64,000 nucleotides of DNA. Source: Actinomycetospora sp. TBRC 11914. GTDB lineage: Bacteria > Actinomycetota > Actinomycetes > Mycobacteriales > Pseudonocardiaceae. Position 1 is the first letter of the stretch, and each line of letters begins with the position of its first letter. The translations under genes and the position numbers were made by a program. Below, one piece after another: positions 57,236 through 64,000 of the stretch. The notes below the pieces were generated by a model. That model worked only from the letters and a program-made list of their open reading frames with translations. It made no database searches and had not been told where the DNA came from. Location of the stretch: contig NZ_JABBND010000008.1 of NCBI RefSeq assembly GCF_012933465.1, forward strand, positions 164,989 through 228,988, given 5' to 3'.

Positions 57236-60200
57236 TCAGCGCACCGGGTAGGAGTCCGGGGTCGGGACCGGGCCACCGCGGACACCGCCTTCGAGCCGGT
57301 AGAGACGCCGGACATCGAGGTGGTTGCTGCCGAGGACGCGCGACTGGCGGTCGCGCACTTCGCGGAAGCGCTGCGCAGCATCGCTCAGCTCACCCCGGAC
57401 GACGGCGACCTGGGCTCGTTCTTCTTCGGCGCGCAGGGTCGCGACAGCCAGGGGCCCCTGGACCTCGGTCGCCGCACGGACCACGTCGTCCGCCTCGGGC
57501 AGGAGTTCGGACACTCGCCCCGTCATGCGCCACAACTGGAGACGCCCGATTCGCGCTCGCACTGTGTGGGGGTGGCTCCTGCCGCGCAGACCCTCGAGGT
57601 CGTGGACGAGGTCGTCGTACTCTCGCGACGCGGACGGCAGGAGACCGACCAGCAGGAGCGACCACGCGAGGCGGTACCGGCTGGTGGCGGTGTGCGGGTG
57701 GTCGGCACCGAGCACGCGGACCCGGTCGTCGCGGACGGCGCGGGCCGCCACCACCAGGGACTCCCTGCGCCCCATCACGGCGTCGACCCACACCAGCCGG
57801 TCCCGCGTCGACAGGACGTCCTCATCGTCGGACCCGAATTCCATGGTCTGCGACCGCAGTACGCTTCGCAGCTCCCGCGAGGCCTCCCTCTGCGCGCCCT
57901 GCAGACCGCGCGCCACCGCGAGCGAGTGCCGAGCCCGCAGGAGGATCCGGCGATCCACCGTCACCGCGTGCGCCGCCGCGTCCGCCAGCAGCTCCTCGAG
58001 ACGTTCCTGCGCATCGGCCAGGCGGCCACGGTGGAGGACCACGCGCGCCGTGAGGTACCGGGCATCCACGGTCGCCGGGTGCGCTTCCCCCAGGACGCGG
58101 CGCCGATCGGCGAGGAGGGCCACCAGCTCCCGGTCGGCCTCCTCGGCGCGCCCACACCGGAACAGCGCCCACGCGTGCATCTCCCGGCTGTCCATGCTCA
58201 ACGCGTGGTCGCTGCCGAGGAGCTCCTCCTTCGCGACCACGATCCGCCGCAGCTCTTCCTCGGCCGCGACCGGGTTCCCGAGTCGCATGCCGAGAACGGC
58301 GAGGTTGTGCGCATTGACGAGCACGCGGCGGTGAGCCTCGCCGAGGACCTTCTCCTGGGTCGGGATGAGGTCGGTGTAGAGCTTCTTCGCCACGCGCAGA
58401 TCGCCGGCCCACATGGCCGACCACGCCACTCGACTACGCACCATGAGCGTAAGCGGGTGATCCGCCCCGAGGAGCCGCTCTGACCGCTCCAGCAGGGCCT
58501 GGAACTGCTCGCGGGCGTCCTCGTGACGACGAAGACGGCTGAGCGCCCACGCGAGGCGGTACATCGTCGACAGCACGTCCAGGTGGTCCTCGGAGCCCAG
58601 CGCCTGGATGCGGTCGGCCAGCACCTCACGGAACTCCTCGACACCCGCGTGTCCCTCTCCGAGCATCACGCGTACCCACGCGAGCCGGTGCCGGGCTGCC
58701 AGCGCAGCCCGCGCCCCACCCGCGCCGGAGCCACGACGACGGCGCACAACTACGTCGAGCAGCTCGCGCGCCTCGCCGAGCTCGTCCAGCTCGGCGAGCA
58801 CCCAGCCGAGCGTGTCGAGCACCGAGATCGTGACCTCGGCGTCAGGACCGAGCACACGCGTGCAGATCGACGCGAGCGCCTCGAGCCGCCGTCGGGCCTG
58901 CGGGAGATCGCCGCCGCGGTCCAGCGCCGTCATCCAGGCCCTGGTCAGCTGGGCGGCCAGGACAGCGGGGTGCTCGCCACCGAGCCAGCCGTAGCTGGCG
59001 AGTGCGCCGTCGAGCAGTGCGGTCGCGGCCTCGTGCCGACCGGACCGGGTCAGCGCGGTCGAGGTCCGGTCGGCGAGCGCGAGGACACGCGCCCCGAGAT
59101 CGTCCCCGACACGAGCCGGCCCGAGCGCCGGGCTCTCGACGAGCTCGTGCACGTGTGGCTCGATCGCGAGCACGGCCGGCCAGTCAGCGGGCCGCCCGGC
59201 GTCGAGTTGGGCGCGCTCCGCCTCGAGCATCTGGAGCGCGAGGGTGTCGAGAAAGACCGTCGCCGGGCCGTCCCCGAAGTCCCGCCGCGATTGTTCCGCG
59301 AGGGCGGGGTGCACCCGGACCGCGCGTTCCCACGCGGGACCTGCCCTCTCGACCAGGCCGACGCGTACCAACGCCGCGATCCCCTGCACGGCGTCGCCAC
59401 CGCGCAGGCCACGGACCACATCGACCGGCAGCTCGCTCCGCCATGCCGCGATCACCGCGTCGAGTGCACCGAGCCTCTCCACGATACGGCCCGGCACCAG
59501 CTCGTCCGGTGCGAAGCACGCCAGGAGTCGCAAGAGCACCCGGCCCAGGGCGCGATCCGCGCCGAGCGCGTCGAGACAGACCTCGTAGACGGCGCGGACG
59601 GTGTCCCCGGCGGTTCGCGCGGTGACCCGGTCGATGCGATCGAGGTCGGGCAGCCCTCCGCGCGCGAGCAGGTCACCGACGCTGGTCAGGGCGAGCGGCA
59701 AGCCGGGGAGCAGGGCACAGATACGACGGGCCATCTCCTCGCCCCGTGCCGTCGGACCGGTGGAGTGACGCCCGGCCTCGTCCCTGGCCAGCTCGAAGCG
59801 ATCGAGGACGACCTGCTCCGCATGGAACCGGTGGAGCTCCCGCATGGAACGTAGACGCCCGGGCGCCCACTCCCCCGGAGTACCGCTGCGCGTCGTGACG
59901 ATCATGGCCACGCCGGCCCGGACGTGGTGCAGACAATCCGCGACGATCTCGCTGGTGGTGTCGTCCAGCACGAGGAGGGATCCCGAGGCGCGTCGCTGCG
60001 ACTCCATGAGGGTCCAGAGTCGCTCGACGTACGCCCGCGTCGTCGTCGCGCGGCGATGCGCGGCCTGGACCTCCGAGAGCGGGACATCCCGGGCCAGCGC
60101 CACTTGTTCGAGGCCGGCCACGAGGGCGCTGTCGTCCTGCGCGGTGATCCAGAAGGTGGGGAGCCCGAGCTCGCTCACCTGACGGGCGACCTCAGCGGCG

Positions 60201-61045
60201 ACGGTCGTCTTCCCCATGCCCGCGTGACCGACCAAGACTTCGCGAACGTCGCCTCCGTCGCGGATCGCGCCGACGAGGGACTGGACGAGCGTCTGCCGTC
60301 CACGGACCCGACGAACCGAGCGAACGGCGTCGGTGAACCGCACGTCGGACACGACCGGCGCCAGCGCGGTCGAGGTGCTCACGACGCCTGACGCCCGCTC
60401 CGGAGTCGGCGACGGCGCGTCGTCCCATCCGCCGGCACGACGCGCGGCGCGGTAGATGTTCGCGTAGCTGCCACCCCGGGCGCCGCTACCCCCGTCCCAA
60501 CACTCGCCGGCTCGTTCGATGAGCAGCCGGGCGTGCTCCGGGCCCGCGTCGAGCGACCATCGGGCCGCGTCCTCCATCTCCACGCCCGCACCGAGCTCCC
60601 CGAGCAGCGTCGGGGTCGGTGTCGGTGAATCCTCGAGGAGCGCGCGCACCTCTCGGGCCCAGTCGCTCGCCGGGTCGGAAATTCCGGCACTCCCGGCGAG
60701 GACCGTCCGCCTGCCGCCCGCAGCCTCACGACGATGACGGCGGCGTGCCGCGACCCGGTCGAGAGTGCGCGCCATCAGCGCGATCTCCTCGTCCGGGAGC
60801 GAAGTCCTCCCCGCCCAGACCGTCGGCGCGAGGCTCCGGAAGGCCGCGAGGGCGTCCACCACCGACGGGTCGGGCTCGTCATCACCCCGCGCTGCGGCTC
60901 GGAATCGCTCGGCGATGACCTCACGGGCGGCCGCACCGCTTGCGGACGCACGCCGTTCGAGGACGTCCGCCACGAGGTCGGCCGCCGCCCGACCTGCGTC
61001 GGACAGCCCGATTCCAGGCGTGTCGTCGCCGGTGTCCGTGCTCAT
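57236..61045 (-). CDS. STAND-type NB-ARC NTPase with long TPR-like tail
   Basis: A 1269-residue protein. Residues about 1-230 form a helical N-terminal part with no recognised domain. Residues about 240-520 form an NB-ARC/NACHT-type NTPase: Walker A GHAGMGKTT (273-281), Walker B SLLVLDD (356-362), sensor MIVTTRS (381-387) and GLPLAL (near 455). Residues about 560-660 are winged-helix-like, and about 690-1230 are helical TPR-type repeats (ARELLDVVVRRRRG, ALGEAHPATVDARY, VLGADHPHTATSRYRLAWSL). It is probably an ATP-dependent signalling switch. Its ATG overlaps the stop of the sigma-like gene. Confidence 0.88.
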   Translation of the reverse strand: MSTDTGDDTPGIGLSDAGRAAADLVADVLERRASASGAAAREVIAERFRAAARGDDEPDPSVVDALAAFRSLAPTVWAGRTSLPDEEIALMARTLDRVAARRRHRREAAGGRRTVLAGSAGISDPASDWAREVRALLEDSPTPTPTLLGELGAGVEMEDAARWSLDAGPEHARLLIERAGECWDGGSGARGGSYANIYRAARRAGGWDDAPSPTPERASGVVSTSTALAPVVSDVRFTDAVRSVRRVRGRQTLVQSLVGAIRDGGDVREVLVGHAGMGKTTVAAEVARQVSELGLPTFWITAQDDSALVAGLEQVALARDVPLSEVQAAHRRATTTRAYVERLWTLMESQRRASGSLLVLDDTTSEIVADCLHHVRAGVAMIVTTRSGTPGEWAPGRLRSMRELHRFHAEQVVLDRFELARDEAGRHSTGPTARGEEMARRICALLPGLPLALTSVGDLLARGGLPDLDRIDRVTARTAGDTVRAVYEVCLDALGADRALGRVLLRLLACFAPDELVPGRIVERLGALDAVIAAWRSELPVDVVRGLRGGDAVQGIAALVRVGLVERAGPAWERAVRVHPALAEQSRRDFGDGPATVFLDTLALQMLEAERAQLDAGRPADWPAVLAIEPHVHELVESPALGPARVGDDLGARVLALADRTSTALTRSGRHEAATALLDGALASYGWLGGEHPAVLAAQLTRAWMTALDRGGDLPQARRRLEALASICTRVLGPDAEVTISVLDTLGWVLAELDELGEARELLDVVVRRRRGSGAGGARAALAARHRLAWVRVMLGEGHAGVEEFREVLADRIQALGSEDHLDVLSTMYRLAWALSRLRRHEDAREQFQALLERSERLLGADHPLTLMVRSRVAWSAMWAGDLRVAKKLYTDLIPTQEKVLGEAHRRVLVNAHNLAVLGMRLGNPVAAEEELRRIVVAKEELLGSDHALSMDSREMHAWALFRCGRAEEADRELVALLADRRRVLGEAHPATVDARYLTARVVLHRGRLADAQERLEELLADAAAHAVTVDRRILLRARHSLAVARGLQGAQREASRELRSVLRSQTMEFGSDDEDVLSTRDRLVWVDAVMGRRESLVVAARAVRDDRVRVLGADHPHTATSRYRLAWSLLLVGLLPSASREYDDLVHDLEGLRGRSHPHTVRARIGRLQLWRMTGRVSELLPEADDVVRAATEVQGPLAVATLRAEEERAQVAVVRGELSDAAQRFREVRDRQSRVLGSNHLDVRRLYRLEGGVRGGPVPTPDSYPVR

Positions 61046-61779
61046 GATCCGTGGTCACCACCCATCTGGTCGATGTAGCGAAGATGTTCGAGAAAGTCCC
61101 GCCGTAGCTCGGACAGCCGGTTGGGGCTGAGCTCGACCTCTTGCGCGATCCGTGCCCACGACCAGCCGGTGTCCGCGCGGAGGGTGACCGCGTCACACAG
61201 CGCGGGATCGAAGTCGTGCAGTGCCACGACCAAGGCCTCGATGTCCTCGGTGGCGATGAGCCACTCCTCCGGGCCGAGGTCCTCGTCGCGGTACTGCTCG
61301 AGCGGTGATGCGTCGCCCATCCGGACCTCTACCGCCATCCGTCGGCGGGCCCGCCACCATCCCCGCATCGGGTTCCTCAGATGCAGGAGCAGACCGTTCA
61401 GGAAGTACGCGCGGAGCGGCAGACCCGCCCCGGCACGCCAACCCGAGCCGGCTAGGAGGCAAGTCGCGAAGTAGTCGAGCTGTTTCTCGAACGCGATCGA
61501 GAACATCTCCGCGAGGTCCTGGGGGTCCCTCCGCAACGCCTCGCGCTCGTCGTCGCTGAGCCGGATGGGCCGATGCAGCTTCTCGGTGCGCCGAGCGAGC
61601 GATCCACCCATGACCATGTCCTCGACGGCCCGGAAGCAGAACGCCCACAACGCGATCGCCACCGTCTCCCACTGCGGGCCCTCACAGCTGCACTCGACCA
61701 GGCGTCTCACGATCTCCTCGTCGTCGAGGCCGTCGATCATCCGCACGCCCACGTCGTGGTCGTCGCGTCGCGAAGGCAT
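61042..61779 (-). CDS. Sigma-70-like (ECF-type) regulatory protein
   Basis: A 245-residue protein. The C-terminal 60 residues (LCDAVTLRADTGWSWARIAQEVELSPNRLSELRRDFLEHLR) read like sigma region 4 with its HTH. The middle (FEKQLDYFATCLLAGSGWRAGAGLPLRAYFLNGLLLHLRNPMRGWWRARRR) recalls the helix of sigma region 2. The N terminus is not conserved. Such proteins next to TPR/STAND genes may direct RNA polymerase to target promoters. The ATG at 61779 is preceded by GGGGGAGGGA. It is coupled to the STAND gene by a 4-base overlap, so the two form one unit. Confidence 0.7.
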   Translation of the reverse strand: MPSRRDDHDVGVRMIDGLDDEEIVRRLVECSCEGPQWETVAIALWAFCFRAVEDMVMGGSLARRTEKLHRPIRLSDDEREALRRDPQDLAEMFSIAFEKQLDYFATCLLAGSGWRAGAGLPLRAYFLNGLLLHLRNPMRGWWRARRRMAVEVRMGDASPLEQYRDEDLGPEEWLIATEDIEALVVALHDFDPALCDAVTLRADTGWSWARIAQEVELSPNRLSELRRDFLEHLRYIDQMGGDHGS

Positions 61780-61954
61780 CACGGTCCCTCCCCCTGAGGC
61801 GCACGCACGGCCCCCCGAGAACCCCTAGGTCCGGACGACCCTTCGGCCACCCGCCGACCGGAGCGGGCTGGGCCGGCGGTGCACATCGACGGTGGAGAGG
61901 ACCTAACCCCCCACGTCGGCGTCGCCCTCGGACGTCGAGGAGAGGACCACGGCC

Positions 61955-63133
61955 ATGTCGGCACTCCACGCGCGTCGTCGCACCGTGCGGCGCCTGTTCG
62001 GCATCTCGATGCTCGTCTGCCTGGCAGCGGGGTGTGCTCCGCCGTCCGGGTCATCCCTCGCCGAACCCCGCCCCGGCATCGCGGTCGCGGTGGCCCACCA
62101 CGACACCGAGCTCCCCCCGGCCCTCTCCGACTCCGAGCGCGCCGGGTTGCGCGCCCTCGTGTCCAGCCGCGACGACGTGACCGTCACCGTGCTCGCCGCG
62201 GGCGACCCGACCGTCGAGCGCGTCGACCTCGAGCCGCGCCGCCCGAACGGTCAGATCGAGCACGGGCCGCGGCGCGACGCCCTGCTCGACCAGCGGCTCG
62301 CCGCACTCGACGCCGCGATCGACCGGGCCGCGGCGCGCTCCAGCAGCACCGACCTGCTCGGGGTCCTCGGCAGTGCGGTGCGGCTCGGATCGACCGAGAT
62401 CCACGTCCTGTCCGCCGGCCTCAGCGGCACCGACCCGTTCGACATGCGGGTCTCCGGCTGGGATGTCGACCCACAGCGGCTCGTCGCCGGGCTCCGCGCG
62501 GAGCATGCGCTGCCCGACGCCACAGGCCGCACCGTCGTCCTCAGCGGGCTGGGCCGCACGACCGGACGCCAGCCGCCGCTCGACGAGTCCGCCCAGCAGT
62601 CGTTGCGGGCGCAGTGGACCGCGGTGTGTGCCGCGACGGGAGCCCGTTGCACCGTCGACGACGGCCCGCGACCGGTCCGCTCCGGAGTTCCCGCCCCGAT
62701 CGCGGGGCCGGTCGTGCCGGTGCCGCAGGCGACCACCGTGCGGGGCCCGGCGGGCGGCGTCGAGGTGTCGCTGCCGTCGTCGGTGCTCTTCGTGGCCGGG
62801 TCGTGCGTCCTGCGCGACCAGGTGGCCGCCGGCGCGCTGCTCCGGATCGTGGTGGGTCGCCTCCAGCTGGGGGCGAGCGTGGCGATCTCCGGCCGGACCG
62901 CGCCCGTCGGACCCGGCGACGGCGTCAGCCTGGCGACGTGCCGCGCCCAGGCCGTGGCGGACCTGCTCTACGGCCAGGGAGTGCCTCGTACCGCGGTCAC
63001 CCGGGTGGCCGGGGACGGCTCGCTGGCCGACCCGCCTTCGGCGTCCCACGACGCGGCCGGCCAGCCCGACCCGACGACCTGGCCCGCGCTGCGCCGCGTC
63101 GTCCTCACCCTCACCTCCCCCACCCATCTCTGA
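61955..63133 (+). CDS. OmpA-like domain lipoprotein
   Basis: A 392-residue lipoprotein with signal peptide and lipobox (ISMLVCLAAGCAPPSG, lipidated Cys near residue 28). Residues about 40-240 form a domain of unknown type. The C-terminal 120 residues (VEVSLPSSVLFVAGSCVLRDQVAAGALLRIVVG, then ISGRTAPVG, CRAQAVADLLYGQGVPRTAVTRVAGDG) match the OmpA/MotB peptidoglycan-binding fold. It is anchored outside the membrane. It is divergent from the sigma/STAND pair and followed 12 bases later by a membrane protein gene, so it likely acts with that protein. Confidence 0.83.
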   Translation: MSALHARRRTVRRLFGISMLVCLAAGCAPPSGSSLAEPRPGIAVAVAHHDTELPPALSDSERAGLRALVSSRDDVTVTVLAAGDPTVERVDLEPRRPNGQIEHGPRRDALLDQRLAALDAAIDRAAARSSSTDLLGVLGSAVRLGSTEIHVLSAGLSGTDPFDMRVSGWDVDPQRLVAGLRAEHALPDATGRTVVLSGLGRTTGRQPPLDESAQQSLRAQWTAVCAATGARCTVDDGPRPVRSGVPAPIAGPVVPVPQATTVRGPAGGVEVSLPSSVLFVAGSCVLRDQVAAGALLRIVVGRLQLGASVAISGRTAPVGPGDGVSLATCRAQAVADLLYGQGVPRTAVTRVAGDGSLADPPSASHDAAGQPDPTTWPALRRVVLTLTSPTHL

Positions 63134-63145
63134 GAGGAGCCCCCG

Positions 63146-63967
63146 ATGTCCACGGTCACCTTCCCCGAGCCCCACACCCGCCCCGACGAGCCCGAGCGCG
63201 ACCCGGCCGGCAGCCGCTTGCGGCGCAAGCTGGCCGTCGCCCGTCACGACCTCGCCGGCGTCGGCGACCGGGCGGTGCGCGACGGCCACGGCGGCACGGA
63301 CACGGTCCGCGGCGTGACGGCGCGGCTGGCCCACCTCCACCGCGTGGTCCACGAGGACCCGTCGCCGGCCCGCCACCGCCGGATCTCCCGGGGGCAACGC
63401 GTGCTCCGGGCCCTGCTCCCGCTGCTCGACGGCGTCGTCCTCTGGTGGTTCCTGATCGGCGTGCTGAACATCGACCTGGCCCACCCGCAGCCCACGCTCG
63501 GCGTCTCGGTCGCCCTCGCGGTCCTCGGCACCGTCGCCGTCGCGGCGTGGGCCGGGATCGTCGGTGAGCACCTCGCCCGGTTCGTCGACGCCCGACGGCG
63601 GCTCGCGTGGGCCGCCGTGGACGTCGTCGGGCGCGCCATGCTCGTCGCCACGGCCGTCGTGTGGGGGCTGCTCGCGGCGATGATGTGGGTCCGGGTCCGC
63701 GACGAGGTGTTCCAGGCGACGGGTGTCGTCGACGTGGGCGGGGCGATCGTGGCGGCGGCGCTGGCGGCCGCCGTCGTCGTCGTCAACGCCTACGTGCTCT
63801 ACCTGAGCTGGTCGGACGGCAGCGACGAGACCCGGGAGGCCGAGGCGCTCGCCCGCGCCCTCGCCCCGCACCTGCGGGCGCGGCAGCGTCTGGCCCGCCG
63901 GGTCACCGAGCTCACCGAGCGGGTGCGCGCGAAGGAGGCGGCGACGCGCGCGACCGACCGCCGATAG
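63146..63967 (+). CDS. Multi-pass membrane protein of unknown function
   Basis: A 273-residue protein. The first 90 residues are basic and cytoplasmic, followed by four hydrophobic helices (LLPLLDGVVLWWFLIGVLNI; VSVALAVLGTVAVAAWAGIV; GRAMLVATAVVWGLLAAMMWV; GGAIVAAALAAAVVVVNAYVLYLS). The C terminus is a charged helix with heptad-like spacing (ARALAPHLRARQRLARRVTELTERVRAKEAA) that may form a coiled coil. No family is recognised. The good AGAGGAGCCC ribosome site and the 12-base gap join it to the OmpA-like lipoprotein gene. Confidence 0.75.
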   Translation: MSTVTFPEPHTRPDEPERDPAGSRLRRKLAVARHDLAGVGDRAVRDGHGGTDTVRGVTARLAHLHRVVHEDPSPARHRRISRGQRVLRALLPLLDGVVLWWFLIGVLNIDLAHPQPTLGVSVALAVLGTVAVAAWAGIVGEHLARFVDARRRLAWAAVDVVGRAMLVATAVVWGLLAAMMWVRVRDEVFQATGVVDVGGAIVAAALAAAVVVVNAYVLYLSWSDGSDETREAEALARALAPHLRARQRLARRVTELTERVRAKEAATRATDRR

Positions 63968-63979
63968 GTGCGCTTCGCG

Positions 63980-64000
63980 CTCGTGAGCACTAAATGCCGG
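63980..64000. repeat. Left half of a palindrome of the icmF-downstream family, cut by the window end
   Basis: The final 21 bases (beginning CTCGTGAGCAC and ending TAAATGCCGG) match 15470-15490 at 17 of 21 positions. They begin 13 bases after the last stop codon, the same kind of place as at icmF. The matching right half should lie just outside the window. Confidence 0.6.

Noticed and set aside
1..64000. tRNA, rRNA, riboswitch or insertion sequence
   Set aside because: No cloverleaf, rRNA core motif, cobalamin-riboswitch box (even before the B12-linked icmF) or transposase frame was seen by reading; this is a negative from visual inspection only.

Overview
The window is very GC-rich, with tightly packed genes, frequent GTG starts and many 4-base start/stop overlaps. 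Together with a MurT/GatD pair, F420-type oxidoreductases, a WS/DGAT acyltransferase, a fused IcmF mutase and a CsoR-CopA copper locus, this points to a high-GC actinobacterium, most likely of the Pseudonocardiales. The genus is a guess. No rRNA, tRNA, phage, transposase or CRISPR array was seen. About 62 genes are supported, plus one clear gene remnant.

Layout. 0-2 kb: histidine phosphatase and IclR regulator. 2-6.5 kb: a three-subunit nitrile hydratase/thiocyanate hydrolase-like set facing an XRE-TetR fusion regulator, which leads a BKACE and carnitine dehydrogenase-like operon; a palindrome lies between them. 6.5-16.4 kb: Nudix hydrolases, a MetE-like protein, acyl-CoA dehydrogenase, pseudouridine synthase, 2'-5' RNA ligase and icmF with a palindromic operator candidate. 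16.7-25.6 kb: DUF389 protein, acyltransferase, BtuF-like receptor, SDR, glutaminase, two F420-type enzymes and an MFS/LysR pair. 25.6-30.6 kb: gatD-murT (peptidoglycan amidation), divergent from a two-component system. 31-33 kb: an eroded locus where a metallo-beta-lactamase-fold gene runs into an NmrA-like remnant. 33-45 kb: GT39 glycosyltransferase, secreted lysozyme-like protein, lactate permease, POT peptide transporter, zinc metallopeptidase, DUF4185 protein and acetyl-CoA hydrolase-like enzyme. 45-49 kb: DHFR-like/AraC pair, then csoR and copA around two CsoR-type operators.

The most unusual region is 49.0-57.1 kb. Eight overlapping or nearly touching genes encode a complex-I-like membrane arm (nuoA, H, J, K, L, M, N). 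In place of NuoB-G and NuoI there is one 390-residue cysteine-free protein with faint NuoB-like and NuoD-like stretches. The set cannot carry the usual Fe-S chain, NuoN appears to lack key channel residues, and nuoA overlaps the end of copA. It may be a reduced ion-translocating or vestigial complex I. The second candidate system is at 57.2-61.8 kb: a sigma-like protein translationally coupled to a 1269-residue STAND NTPase with a long TPR-like tail, followed divergently by an OmpA-like lipoprotein and a membrane protein.

Intergenic spaces carry several families of palindromic repeats. One family forms 73-bp tandem arrays at two loci. Another 55-bp element lies both downstream of iclR and, as part of a larger inverted repeat, in frame inside the orphan complex-I gene. 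All functions are inferred from reading the sequence and from remembered family motifs; no database search was possible.
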